From the NCBI GenBank assembly GCA_965215755.1, contig OZ244119.1:5580001-5644000 (forward strand): a stretch of DNA of 64,000 nt, written 5' to 3'. Each line of letters begins with the position of its first letter. Position 1 is the first letter of the stretch. Both the position numbers and the translations under genes were made by a program. Of this stretch, positions 44,321-52,478 are shown in pieces. A model generated the notes under the pieces. The model saw only the letters and a list, made by a program, of their open reading frames with translations, was not told the DNA's origin and did no database searches. This DNA comes from Tectiglobus sp965215755 (GTDB lineage: Bacteria; Pseudomonadota; Alphaproteobacteria; Rhizobiales; Hyphomicrobiaceae).

Positions 44321-44938
44321 TTACATGCGGTGCGCGCGTAAGAACTTACGCACTTCATCCGCACTTACATGCGGCTCTGTTGGTGGCAACCGATACAATC
44401 GGGTCCTAGGTCTGACGACACCGCGCCGCTTTGCATCAAGGAACCCAGGATCTGTTAGAGGTAAATCGACAAGCCGGTTCGTGACCCCAGCCGCCTTCAG
44501 TCCTTTGAACAGACTGTCAGGATTGAGTGGTCGCATTTTCATCTGTTCATTGAATTCTTGAGCAGATTTCTCAATGACGAGTCTTTCAAGTTCGTCCGTG
44601 CAACCTCTCTCTGCAAGCCAGTCCAGGAAGTGATCGATGTAGTCCTGACGATCAAATACAGCGCCTTCTGGTCTTCGCTGCACTCCCACTGAGATATTCA
44701 TCATGCCCTTAGCTTCACCGGCCTCAGGCGGATTGTCATGAGCCAGACTAAATCTGTGGCGTCCAATCATCCGTCGCATGGCTGCCTTCAGACGCTCGAA
44801 CCAGGTCCGTATCGAGCTCAGTTCTGACACGCGTGTCCAGATTTGACCTCGAGCAGCTGATCGGAGGTCAGTCTTCGACTGAGCAGGTTGAATTGAACCA
44901 GTTTTTTCTGTCTTGGATCTATCACGGCGCTGTGTCAT
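44321..44938 (-). CDS. Island hypothetical protein next to alpA-like gene (205 aa)
   Basis: The ATG at 44938 (MTQRRDRSKTEK) overlaps the end of the AlpA-like gene by 17 nt, a sign of coupling; a longer frame opens at 45031 but would overlap alpA heavily. The N-terminal 70 residues are basic. The C-terminal part is helical and acidic (DRQDYIDHFLDWLAERGCTD). It ends with an RLPPTEPHVSADEVRKFLRA segment. No family is recognised. It is probably part of the integration or maintenance module. Confidence 0.6.
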   Translation of the reverse strand: MTQRRDRSKTEKTGSIQPAQSKTDLRSAARGQIWTRVSELSSIRTWFERLKAAMRRMIGRHRFSLAHDNPPEAGEAKGMMNISVGVQRRPEGAVFDRQDYIDHFLDWLAERGCTDELERLVIEKSAQEFNEQMKMRPLNPDSLFKGLKAAGVTNRLVDLPLTDPGFLDAKRRGVVRPRTRLYRLPPTEPHVSADEVRKFLRAHRM

Positions 44939-45119
44939 GCCACTCCCCTTCCATCCAGCGATCGATCTCGCTTTCTCGCCATCGGACACTGGAAGATCCT
45001 TTGATCCGAACCTGTTTTGGGAACGCCCCATTAGCCATGTGCGTGTAAATGAACGTCTTTCCCATACCGGTCCGACGGATCACTTCCGGGAGTTTCAGTA
45101 AGCGCTCTTTCGGTTTCAT
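44922..45119 (-). CDS. AlpA/excisionase-like DNA-binding protein (65 aa)
   Basis: A short winged-HTH of the AlpA/MerR-like phage regulator type: RLLKLPEVIRRTGMGKTFIY, then FPKQVRIKGSSSVRWRESEI and DRWMEGE. AlpA-type proteins regulate the adjacent integrase or help excision of P4-like islands. The ATG at 45119 opens the domain; the frame extends to 45176. It lies 256 nt from the integrase stop on the same strand. Confidence 0.82.
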   Translation of the reverse strand: MKPKERLLKLPEVIRRTGMGKTFIYTHMANGAFPKQVRIKGSSSVRWRESEIDRWMEGEWHDTAP

Positions 45120-45375
45120 TTCGTCGCCGTTCTTGATGTATCTGTTTCGCCAAAATCTGCTTGCGAGCTGACACATCGATAGGCATCAGGACGAAACGTC
45201 TGCAATACTCATAGTGAGACAATCATGCTTTAAGCAGCTGTTTTTGTTGACAATTCCTCAACAACAACAGTCAATACTGCAACCGAGCGGCCATGGAACG
45301 GGAGTTTTCAGCTTGATCCAAGCGGGAAATTGCGACAGCCAGCCGCAGATTGGACTTCGCGGTGGATATTTACAG

Positions 45376-46590
45376 TCAAGCGTTGTCATTTAGCGTAAGA
45401 AAGTCCGACCAACGTTGCAGAAGGTCTTTGCGGCTTTCGAACATCGTCCCACGCATGTACGCGCGTTCGACCTTTGATTCGACCTGATGTGCGAGACAGA
45501 ATTCAGCCACGGCGCTTTCGTTTGCACCCTGATGCCCTGCCCAGGTTTTGAAGGATGCGCGCATGCCATGCGGCGTTGCCTTGCCTTTCAGGCCAAGCGC
45601 TTTGATGACGCCAGCAAAAGCATTTTCTGAAAGTTTCTGACGTCGCTTCTTCAAGTTCGGAAAGATCAAGCCAGCTTTGTTGGGGTTCAGCGCGGTAGCT
45701 CTTGCTAGCACTGCCAATGCGGCCTCCGACAGAGGTACAACATGATCAGGGGGATTATTTCCTCGTCCTTTCATACGACCATTCCAGCCTCCTGGAACAG
45801 TCCATGTTGACTGATCAAAATCAATCTCTTCCCAATTTGCTCCCCGCGCCTCATTTGAACGCGTTGCAGTGGTGATCAAAAATTCAAGACAAAGGCGTAT
45901 CTCGAGTTCGGCTGAGCTGCCACGTAGCCTTACCAGAAAGCTGGGGAGTTCCGAGTAAGACAGTGATGGATGGTGTTTCTCGGTTCTAATTTGCGCAGGT
46001 AGCGCCAACCGGGCGAGCGTAGCCGGATTATCATCACGGAGGCTGGAGGCAATGGCCCAGTCGAAAACCCGCTCGATTGCCTGGCGTGTACGCAATGCTG
46101 CTTCCTGTGTTGTGCTCCATACTGGCAGGAGCGCTGACCGAATTTCACCGGTTGTGACTTCCACGATGGGACGACGTCCAAACACGGGACCGCAGATCCG
46201 CTCAATACGGCCGATCCATTGAGCTGAGGCCTTGGCATTCTTGAATGTCGGTGCAATCTCGGCATGCTTGCGCCGCGCCGCCTCCAAGAAGGTTATGCTA
46301 GTGACACGGCTGTTCCTCGGATCGCGGCCTTGCCTAGCGCGCCTAGTATAGTCGATCGCCATCGCCCGAGCTTCGGCCAGCGTGACAACGTCTGGCGACC
46401 CCAAACCAAACATGGTTTCTTTTCCCGTTCCTCGAACTGTGCCGCGCCAGATCCACTGCTTGCGTCCGTTCGGATGGGTACGAAGGATGAGCCCGTTGCC
46501 GTCACGTCTATCTTGGATCTTGGGTCCCGGCTTGGCCTTAATGCTCGCTGCACTTAGTCTGTTTGTGAGACGGCGTCCGTAAATCTTCAT
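45376..46590 (-). CDS. Tyrosine-type site-specific integrase of the island (404 aa)
   Basis: A P4-type integrase. The N-terminal DUF4102-like arm-binding domain spans about residues 10-95 (DRRDGNGLILRTHPNGRKQW), followed by a core-binding domain (100-200) and a catalytic domain. The active-site residues are Arg244 in TATRSNEARG, His341 and Arg344 in TPHGMRASF, His368 in LAHQV and Tyr378 in ERAYMRG. All are present, so the enzyme could be active. It starts 232 nt from the tRNA-Ser 3' end, reading inward, which is the classical arrangement for integration into a tRNA gene. Confidence 0.92.
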   Translation of the reverse strand: MKIYGRRLTNRLSAASIKAKPGPKIQDRRDGNGLILRTHPNGRKQWIWRGTVRGTGKETMFGLGSPDVVTLAEARAMAIDYTRRARQGRDPRNSRVTSITFLEAARRKHAEIAPTFKNAKASAQWIGRIERICGPVFGRRPIVEVTTGEIRSALLPVWSTTQEAALRTRQAIERVFDWAIASSLRDDNPATLARLALPAQIRTEKHHPSLSYSELPSFLVRLRGSSAELEIRLCLEFLITTATRSNEARGANWEEIDFDQSTWTVPGGWNGRMKGRGNNPPDHVVPLSEAALAVLARATALNPNKAGLIFPNLKKRRQKLSENAFAGVIKALGLKGKATPHGMRASFKTWAGHQGANESAVAEFCLAHQVESKVERAYMRGTMFESRKDLLQRWSDFLTLNDNA

Positions 46591-46667
46591 GGCGGCCTCG
46601 TATCATCGATTGTGGGGACCAAGCGTCCCGTTTGTGTCGAGGGTGAGAGCCGCACCGTCAGATTTCA

Positions 46668-46690
46668 ATATCCGAATTGATATCCGAATT
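46668..46690 (+). promoter_or_regulatory. Candidate integrase arm-type sites, right end
   Basis: ATATCCGAATT occurs at 46668-46678 and 46680-46690, two direct copies 12 bp apart, between the integrase start and attR. The same 11-mer occurs at 4381-4391 just inside the other end. Confidence 0.6.
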
Positions 46691-46821
46691 CTTCCCGGTC
46701 TGACACGAACCACTGCGAACTGCTGTGAACTCTGATCTATCCACAATAATCTGATTTTAAGTGATAAAAGAGGAATTCTTACGTTCGGGAGGGTTCGCAG
46801 GAGTTCGCGTGATTCTTGCCT

Positions 46822-46837
46822 CTGGCGGAGAGGGAGG
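46822..46837 (+). repeat. Attachment-site copy in the tRNA-Ser 3' end
   Basis: CTGGCGGAGAGGGAGG, covering the CCA end, the discriminator base and the 3' acceptor strand of tRNA-Ser on the - strand. It is identical to 4301-4316. Integration here leaves the tRNA gene intact. Confidence 0.8.
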
Positions 46838-46912
46838 GATTCGAACCCTCGATACGGTCTCCCGTATGCCGCATTTCGAGTGCGGTGGTTTCAACCACTC
46901 ACCCACCTCTCC
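46823..46912 (-). tRNA. tRNA-Ser (anticodon CGA), CCA encoded
   Basis: Read on the - strand the acceptor GGAGAGG pairs with CCTCTCC. The anticodon stem CCGCA/TGCGG encloses CTCGAAA, giving anticodon CGA. A long variable arm is present (class II). The T-arm is GAGGG-TTCGAAT-CCCTC. Discriminator G and CCA are encoded. Mature length is 87 nt without CCA. It decodes UCG serine codons. Confidence 0.95.
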
Positions 46913-46945
46913 GGATTTATCGCACCAGCGGCGAAGGGCCTGCTT

Positions 46946-48493
46946 TTAGCGCGCCTGAGCGCCGGTTTCAAGATTGATGGTGCGCCCCTCAATTTTGGAC
47001 ACCGGACCGGTTAACGGAAGCTCAGCCCGCAAGGCATCATCAATCGTGGGATCGAGAAACTGAAAGCCCAAACTGAGCGCACGTGCCGGGACAACTTGCT
47101 GACCAGTCAATAGTAATTCGCGCGCGAAGTCTCCGAGAACCGTTGCCAACGGCCAAGCCGGCAGAGGCAAGAACGCCCAGCGTCGCAAAGCCCGTCCGAG
47201 GGCAGCAGCAAACTCGCGATTTCTGATGGGCTTTGGGGCCGTCGCATTCAATGCCCCTCTAACATCAGGATTGGCCATTGCGAATGCGATCAGACGCACC
47301 AGATCTCTGCGGGAAATCCAGCTCATCCATTGCTCGCCACTTCCAATCGGACCACCCAGCCCCAGATCGAACGGCGGCAGCATGCGGGCAAGAAGTCCAC
47401 CGTCTCGACCAAGAACCAAGCCGATCCGAAGATTAACCGTGCGAACACCCAACCCGGTCATAGCGCTCGCTTGCCGTTCGCAGATGGCGCATGAGCGCGC
47501 AGAAAAGAGACGGCGTGGGCCGAGCGTTGCCGCCTCGCTCAGTGGACCGTCATCATCTCTCGGACCATAGGCGCCAATTGCCGATGCTTTGATATAGACA
47601 TTGGGCTTCTTTGCCAGGCGCCGGACGAGCGTTTGCAATGCGCGTGCAGACCGCACCCGCGAGGCGATGACATTGAAGCGCCGCCGCATTGTCCAAAGGC
47701 CGCCGGCCACGGGTTCACCCGCGAGGTCAACAATAGTATCAACCACTGCTTTGTCATCGATCTGGTCGAGGCTAGTGATCAATCGAACGGGCGTTGCAAG
47801 ATGCAAAGCATTCCCGAGATCCCGCGTTTGCACAGTCACATCATGACCGGCATCGGCAAGAGCGCGAACAAGCTCGGTCCCAACAAAGCCCGTTCCACCA
47901 GTTACGAGGACACTGCCTGGCTGATCAATCAAGCCACTCAAATCAACCGGATCTCGAGGAACGAGGTACTGCGCCCGATGAGACGTATAAAAGTCGCGCA
48001 ACGCAAATACGAACACGCCCGCGGCGGCGAAGGTGAGAATGGCACTGCCCCAGCCATAGCTCACCAAGGCCAGCCCCGTAGGCTGCCAAGCCCAACCAAA
48101 AATGGCCGGGGCAATCAGAGCCAATATGGCTCCATAGTTGATCGCAAGCAGTGTGTGCAGAACCCGCTCACTCGGCGGCAACCTGCGCGTCATATCCTCT
48201 TCCACGAAGTCCCAGAGCGTGATGACAATCTCACCGGCAAGAGTGATGACCAGAGCAATGGCAAACCATCCCTGGGGTTGGGCCCAGGCAAATGTCAGGA
48301 ACAGGACTGCATAGAATAGATTACGCCAAGCATGCAGGCGGAGCTCCTGTGCTGCATTCTCTTTCCAGGCCAACCGCTCGGTCATCTCGTGATGGAAGAC
48401 AACATCAAAGCCACCCATTGCAATCTGGACCGCAACAAGTGTCCAGAGCAAAGGAGAGAGCATGACGGCGTCGGTGATGAGAGGTGTCGTCAT
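46946..48493 (-). CDS. TIGR01777-type NAD-dependent epimerase with N-terminal membrane domain (515 aa)
   Basis: Residues 10-165 contain four or five hydrophobic helices. The C-terminal part is a Rossmann-fold extended SDR of the TIGR01777 epimerase type: SVLVTGGTGFVGTELVRALA (glycine loop), IVDLAGEPVAGGLWTMRRR, IKASAIGAYG and WMSWISRRDLVRLI. Free-standing members lack the membrane domain, so this is the fused form, often linked with DUF4166. It starts 3 nt after the stop of the DUF4166 gene, so the two form an operon. The substrate is unknown. The start could be Met11. Confidence 0.85.
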   Translation of the reverse strand: MTTPLITDAVMLSPLLWTLVAVQIAMGGFDVVFHHEMTERLAWKENAAQELRLHAWRNLFYAVLFLTFAWAQPQGWFAIALVITLAGEIVITLWDFVEEDMTRRLPPSERVLHTLLAINYGAILALIAPAIFGWAWQPTGLALVSYGWGSAILTFAAAGVFVFALRDFYTSHRAQYLVPRDPVDLSGLIDQPGSVLVTGGTGFVGTELVRALADAGHDVTVQTRDLGNALHLATPVRLITSLDQIDDKAVVDTIVDLAGEPVAGGLWTMRRRFNVIASRVRSARALQTLVRRLAKKPNVYIKASAIGAYGPRDDDGPLSEAATLGPRRLFSARSCAICERQASAMTGLGVRTVNLRIGLVLGRDGGLLARMLPPFDLGLGGPIGSGEQWMSWISRRDLVRLIAFAMANPDVRGALNATAPKPIRNREFAAALGRALRRWAFLPLPAWPLATVLGDFARELLLTGQQVVPARALSLGFQFLDPTIDDALRAELPLTGPVSKIEGRTINLETGAQAR

Positions 48494-48496
48494 TCG

Positions 48497-49186
48497 TCAA
48501 GCCTCCTTGAAAATTGCGACCTGGCGAACGATCAGGCCAAATAGCTTGTGGTGGAGTTCAAGTGTGAAAGTGAAATGGCCATGGCCGATATCACGATGGA
48601 TCACGTCGCAACGACCGGGGCTGAGCCATGCTGGGAGACGCATCGCCCTGCCAAGTATCTCGATGGCGTACCCCGTGCTACGAAAGACCAGAGCACCGTG
48701 ATCCTCCAACAGGCGCAGGCGCATCAGTAATCCGTGACCAAGGCACTCTTCCAAACCCATCGGACCTTTGAAACGCTTGGCGCTGGTGATGACCTGAGGG
48801 AACTGCCCCTCGCGCGCATAAACACGAGTCCAGGTTTGTGCTCCCAAGGTCGCGTCTTCCGTCACTATCACGTGGGCCGGACCGACAGCATCCGGAGTGA
48901 GTGGTAGAGGACCGCCAACCAGCCGGGCGGCGCAGGCCAGCCAACGTCCAGCAAAGTTCATCTTTGTTTCGACGACTTCACCTTTGTAAATTCGCGTCTC
49001 GCCGTCATTTAGCTTCTTGCTAAAACGGTCTCTCACCACCCGCGGGAGCCGAAACCAACCAACTTCACCGAGCAGTGTCCGGTAGCGCTGATCCTTTGCG
49101 TCGCCATGAATGCCATCGTGATCGGTGTAGTCCTTGACAGGTCGTGGCAGGAGCTCACCAGCGTGCGGATGGACTTCTTTCAACAT
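48497..49186 (-). CDS. DUF4166 family protein (229 aa)
   Basis: It matches DUF4166: LLGEVGWFRLPRVVRDRFSK near the start, NFAGRWLACAARLVGGPLPL, TRVYAREGQFPQVI and a terminal beta-rich stretch (GHFTFTLELHHKLFGLIV). The family is often beside or fused to saccharopine-dehydrogenase-like or epimerase domains; function is unknown. GGAGG lies upstream of the ATG at 49186. It is the first gene of the pair, with an operator-like palindrome 34 bp upstream. Confidence 0.85.
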   Translation of the reverse strand: MLKEVHPHAGELLPRPVKDYTDHDGIHGDAKDQRYRTLLGEVGWFRLPRVVRDRFSKKLNDGETRIYKGEVVETKMNFAGRWLACAARLVGGPLPLTPDAVGPAHVIVTEDATLGAQTWTRVYAREGQFPQVITSAKRFKGPMGLEECLGHGLLMRLRLLEDHGALVFRSTGYAIEILGRAMRLPAWLSPGRCDVIHRDIGHGHFTFTLELHHKLFGLIVRQVAIFKEA

Positions 49187-49219
49187 ACCAACCTCCTCGC
49201 CCTTGCTTGTTATTATTGT

Positions 49220-49241
49220 TATTTCTGTATCAACAGAAATA
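49220..49241. promoter_or_regulatory. Operator-like palindrome upstream of the DUF4166-epimerase operon
   Basis: TATTTCTGT-ATCA-ACAGAAATA, a perfect 9-bp dyad with a 4-bp spacer. The same half-sites occur over the start of the GbsR/MarR gene at 50057-50078. This is probably the binding site of that regulator. Confidence 0.8.
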
Positions 49242-49504
49242 AATGATCCAAAAGAGAGGGCGCATACGACGCCCTTTGCGATTTCCTTTACTCTTGTTGC
49301 GCGACCTCAGCGCACTAGGCTCTAGGGTCCGGTTCCGATATTTGATCCCGCATCCGCCTCCATTAACTCGAATCTCGGAGCCCAGAGGAACACGAGCAGA
49401 ACAGTGTTTCTCGTGCAGCTTTTATCTCTTACGCTTGGTATCGAGTTCAGCTGCAAACGGGGCCTAAGCGCTAAACACGCGACACTCGTGTCTAAACGAT
49501 CAGG

Positions 49505-50068
49505 TTATCCTTTGGCCTTACCGCGCCCGACGAACTTTGCGAGCGCCCCTCCCATTTTGATCAATCGCATCAGTGTCCCGCTTGGCAGCCTCATAATCTC
49601 ATCGAAGCCCTTATCCACCGTATCCATGAAATCCAGCATTCCGGCTAGACGGGCTCTGGCATGGGCCGAGACACGTTTGTCAGAATTTGCCTCAATTACG
49701 CAATCTCGCAGCATCTCGATCGTGGGATCGATTTCACGTTGCTTGCGGCCATGGGCAATCCGGCGCACCATCTCGAAAAGATCAGCTTCAGCCTCGTAAT
49801 GATCTCGGCGATCTCCCATGACATGAACGCGGCGGATCAGCTTCCATATCAGAAGCTCTCGGATCGATGTGGACACATTGGATCGAGCAAGCCCAAGCTG
49901 AGCTGCAATTTCCTCCGCTGTCAGCGGCTGCTCGGTGACAAAGAGCAATGCATGTATCTGGGCGATTGATCGGTTCACACCCCAGGTGTTGCCCATCTCA
50001 CCCCAATGCAGAACGAAACGCTCCACACTCGGCGCTAATGGTCTTTGCTCTACGTTTATTTCTGTCAT
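49505..50068 (-). CDS. GbsR/MarR family transcriptional regulator (187 aa)
   Basis: A winged-HTH protein of the GbsR branch: FVLHWGEMGNTWGVNRSIAQ, then HALLFVTEQPLTAEEIAAQL, GLARSNVSTSIRELL and WKLIRRVHVMGDRRDHYEAE. These residues form the HTH and wing. The C-terminal helical part should mediate dimerisation and effector sensing. It ends with a glycine/lysine tail (FVGRGKAKG). Its own start codon lies inside a 22-bp palindrome, so autoregulation is likely, and the same palindrome precedes the DUF4166 operon. Confidence 0.88.
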   Translation of the reverse strand: MTEINVEQRPLAPSVERFVLHWGEMGNTWGVNRSIAQIHALLFVTEQPLTAEEIAAQLGLARSNVSTSIRELLIWKLIRRVHVMGDRRDHYEAEADLFEMVRRIAHGRKQREIDPTIEMLRDCVIEANSDKRVSAHARARLAGMLDFMDTVDKGFDEIMRLPSGTLMRLIKMGGALAKFVGRGKAKG

Positions 50069-50078
50069 GACAGAAATA
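50057..50078. promoter_or_regulatory. Operator-like palindrome over the GbsR/MarR start codon
   Basis: TATTTCTGT-CATG-ACAGAAATA. The central CAT is the complement of the regulator's ATG (50068-50066), so binding would block initiation of its own gene. Half-sites are identical to those at 49220-49241. Confidence 0.8.
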
Positions 50079-50153
50079 TATGAAATAACTGGACTGAATG
50101 CAAGAGCATTCTACCACCATTGCAAGGAGCCGAAGCGGGCGAGGCGATCCGGG

Positions 50154-51074
50154 CTATTTTGCGCGCCGGATCACCTCTCGCACCACATCAAATACGATCT
50201 TCCTCAATAACTTTTCTCCGGGATCGCGATCAGTCGTCATCCGCCATGCCATTGAGATATCAAACTTGGGAGAGCTGAAGGGCAGGTTTGACGATCGCAG
50301 CGCGTTTCGGCGGGCCAACTCATTGGCAACGTAGGCTGGGACAGTCGCCACACGGCTGGTGCCTCGCAACAGATACGGCAAAACAGAAAACGACGGAACG
50401 GACAACACAATGTCTCGCGCGCCATCGCTCTCAGGTAGCCCTTCATCGATGTAACCTTTGAGATCTCCAGCAAAAGTTACAAGAACATGGTCGCTCTTCA
50501 AATAAGCGGACAGACTGTTGAGGGAGCTTGCATGATTGCACATGACCGTACGGTATCCCACTCGGCCAATCCTTTTGATCTTAGCTTCTGCCGGCAGACG
50601 ATCCAGGTAGCCAATTGCGATCGTCGCTGCATTGTCTGAGAGCAACTGCCCCGCTCTCAAGTAATCGGTTTGCTGCACCACGAGCCGCGCTCGTGGCATC
50701 GCAAGCATCACTTGTTCGGTGATTGCTGGCAGACAACTGACTTGAACATCATCTGACATGGCGATGCGGAAGATGCGTGTTTCCGCCAATGGGTCAAAAG
50801 GAGCACTGCTCCGCAGAGCCTGTTCAATCAGATCTAATGCCGGCTTGAGCTCGAGATGCAACGCAACGGCTCGCGGGGTTGGCTCCAGCCGATTGGCCAG
50901 GCGAACGAAGAGTGGATCATCCAAAACCTGCCTAAGCTTTGCCAGAGACCGCGATACAGCCGGCTGCCCAAGAGATATGCGATCGGCCACGCGTGTGACG
51001 CTACGCTCCTGCATCAGCAGATGGAAGACCGCAAGTAGATTCAGGTCAATGGAAAGGACATCATTTTTTGGCAT
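50154..51074 (-). CDS. LysR family transcriptional regulator (306 aa)
   Basis: An N-terminal winged HTH (SIDLNLLAVFHLLMQERSVT, RVADRISLGQPAVSRSLAKL) and a substrate-binding-protein-like effector domain (about 95-300). The layout is NodD/PcpR-like, with DPLFVRLANRLEPTPRA. It is divergent from a carboxymuconolactone-decarboxylase-like gene across 82 bp, the usual arrangement for a LysR protein and its target. The effector is unknown. Confidence 0.9.
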   Translation of the reverse strand: MPKNDVLSIDLNLLAVFHLLMQERSVTRVADRISLGQPAVSRSLAKLRQVLDDPLFVRLANRLEPTPRAVALHLELKPALDLIEQALRSSAPFDPLAETRIFRIAMSDDVQVSCLPAITEQVMLAMPRARLVVQQTDYLRAGQLLSDNAATIAIGYLDRLPAEAKIKRIGRVGYRTVMCNHASSLNSLSAYLKSDHVLVTFAGDLKGYIDEGLPESDGARDIVLSVPSFSVLPYLLRGTSRVATVPAYVANELARRNALRSSNLPFSSPKFDISMAWRMTTDRDPGEKLLRKIVFDVVREVIRRAK

Positions 51075-51081
51075 GAATTCT

Positions 51082-51105
51082 ATGAATACTATCGATTTGA
51101 GTCAT
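51082..51105. promoter_or_regulatory. Imperfect dyad in the LysR/CMD intergenic region
   Basis: ATGAATACTATCGATTTGAG followed by TCAT has ATGA/TCAT ends and an ATCGAT centre, with 16 of 24 positions matching their complement. It sits 8 bp from the LysR start. A LysR operator is plausible. Confidence 0.4.
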
Positions 51106-51156
51106 CCACTGTTTGTACCCCAGTATGCAACGAGTCAATACTGAGGGATTCAAGAC

Positions 51157-51885
51157 ATGATCAATCACTCGCTCTCGTCACGCTTTGAAACATTCTATAA
51201 TTCAGCTTTTCAGGATGACCTCGCAGCCCGCAGCAACCTTAGCGATGAACAAAGATTCGCTGTGATTGTTGCCGGCTTTGCATCGCTTCCTCTAGACACC
51301 GATGCACTGACATTTGAGTGGGCAGAACTGCTACAGGCGGGTTGTCCGCCAAAGCTTGCTGAAGACACGATTGCACAGATGGCAGCCTATATTGGCTTCC
51401 CACGTTCAAAGCAGTGCTTGGCATGCCTTGAGGTTGCGCTTCAGCAGCGCGACCAACTTTCCGAGATTTCGACTCGCTCTGCGGACGGTCGAAGCGCCCA
51501 AGAGCGTTACCAAAGAGGCGTCGCTGTCTACCACCAACTCAACCCGCATGCATTGGACAACATCAAAGCGGCCTTCGACGACCTTGCCGGCGATGTCGTG
51601 CAGCGTACATTCGTTGCCTTTGGTGATGTTTATGCGCTTTCGGACCAGACGCTCTCAGTCCAGCAGTTCGCTACGATCTCGGCCCTCGGCACGCTTGGCT
51701 GCGCTGCTCCACAACTGCGCTTTCACATCGGCGCCGGCTTGAACGTCGGGATTTCAAAAGAGCAGATTGTCGAGATTATAGCCTGGGTCCAGTTTTTTGC
51801 CGGCGCTCCAGCGGCCTACAACGCACTAACTGAATTGAAGGCCGCACTTACCGCTGGGAGCAGCGCGACACCTGGATATCAGTAA
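51157..51885 (+). CDS. Carboxymuconolactone decarboxylase-like protein (242 aa)
   Basis: A double-domain alpha-helical CMD/AhpD-fold protein. The first half covers RFETFYNSAFQDDLAARSNL to AAYIGFPRSKQCLACLEVAL; the second covers RTFVAFGDVYALSDQTLSVQ and HIGAGLNVGISKEQIVEIIA. AhpD-type peroxidases need CxxC; here the paired cysteines read CLAC, one turn later than usual, so redox activity is uncertain. It is divergent from the LysR gene and ends before a hairpin at 51982. Confidence 0.85.
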   Translation: MINHSLSSRFETFYNSAFQDDLAARSNLSDEQRFAVIVAGFASLPLDTDALTFEWAELLQAGCPPKLAEDTIAQMAAYIGFPRSKQCLACLEVALQQRDQLSEISTRSADGRSAQERYQRGVAVYHQLNPHALDNIKAAFDDLAGDVVQRTFVAFGDVYALSDQTLSVQQFATISALGTLGCAAPQLRFHIGAGLNVGISKEQIVEIIAWVQFFAGAPAAYNALTELKAALTAGSSATPGYQ

Positions 51886-51981
51886 CGCGGAATTCGATAG
51901 ATTGAGCCCGAGCAAACTGGCATGTGGCTTGTCGCTTCAATAGCGGACCTGCGGACTGACCACGTCACGCCTCAATAGTAA

Positions 51982-52011
51982 AGGCCGGCCCGAACTATTT
52001 CGGACCGGCCT
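51982..52011 (+). terminator. Hairpin terminator-like structure
   Basis: AGGCCGGCCCGAA pairs with TTCGGACCGGCCT around a short ACTAT-type loop, with one mismatch. It lies 97 bp after the CMD gene stop and before the convergent DUF1127 gene, so it may serve both. Confidence 0.6.
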
Positions 52012-52074
52012 ATCTAGTTTGATTTTCGATGGCATAGTGACGAAGGTCCGAGATTGCAAACTTAAACGCCCTGC

Positions 52075-52320
52075 TCATCGCCGGATGCGATCAACTCCAC
52101 CATAGACCGCAGACACAATCTCGGAACGATCAATACCGATACCTGCCAGCATTCGGTCGTCGAGTTGACGCAAGTCGCCCACCGCCTTGTTCTTGCGATA
52201 AGCGGCAGTCATCCAGCCGAATAAGCTTGCCACCGCTTGGCCAATACTGTTGGCGGCCTGTTCGGTTTGGTCTACCACATTGTCTGCGCTCATGGTCATC
52301 TGCTTGACTGCCTCTGACAT
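52075..52320 (-). CDS. DUF1127 family small protein (81 aa)
   Basis: The C-terminal 40 residues carry the DUF1127 signature, AVGDLRQLDDRMLAGIGIDR followed by SEIVSAVYG. The N-terminal half is a helical extension (MSEAVKQMTMSADNVVDQTE). Other small DUF1127 proteins are reported to bind RNA and influence phosphate and carbon metabolism. The ATG at 52320 has AAGGAGAG upstream; the longer frame to 52410 is not needed. Confidence 0.85.
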   Translation of the reverse strand: MSEAVKQMTMSADNVVDQTEQAANSIGQAVASLFGWMTAAYRKNKAVGDLRQLDDRMLAGIGIDRSEIVSAVYGGVDRIRR

Positions 52321-52478
52321 GGCAGCTCTCCTTTTCTTGTATTGGTTTTTATCAGGTGTTTGAGCTGCGAGATCAAAGTGCCCCCGCTGCTGTTGGTCGT
52401 GTGATCTCATGTGATCTCAGCACGCGCTGTTCCTTCGGGAACACGATAAAATTTTCTTTGAAGTATCCGGCGGTCGGC

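Larger units (their letters stand above)
4301..46837. mobile_element. Putative tRNA-Ser-integrated genomic island (about 42.5 kb)
   Basis: The boundaries are the exact 16-bp direct repeat at 4301-4316 and 46822-46837; the latter covers the tRNA-Ser 3' end. A tyrosine integrase and an AlpA-like gene sit just inside the tRNA end, the standard layout of P4/ICE-type islands. ATATCCGAATT repeats lie just inside both ends. The interior is rich in insertion sequences, dispersed repeats, decayed genes and small unknown genes, while genes outside both ends look like chromosomal backbone. No conjugation or packaging genes are visible, so the island is probably decayed or needs a helper. Confidence 0.78.
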
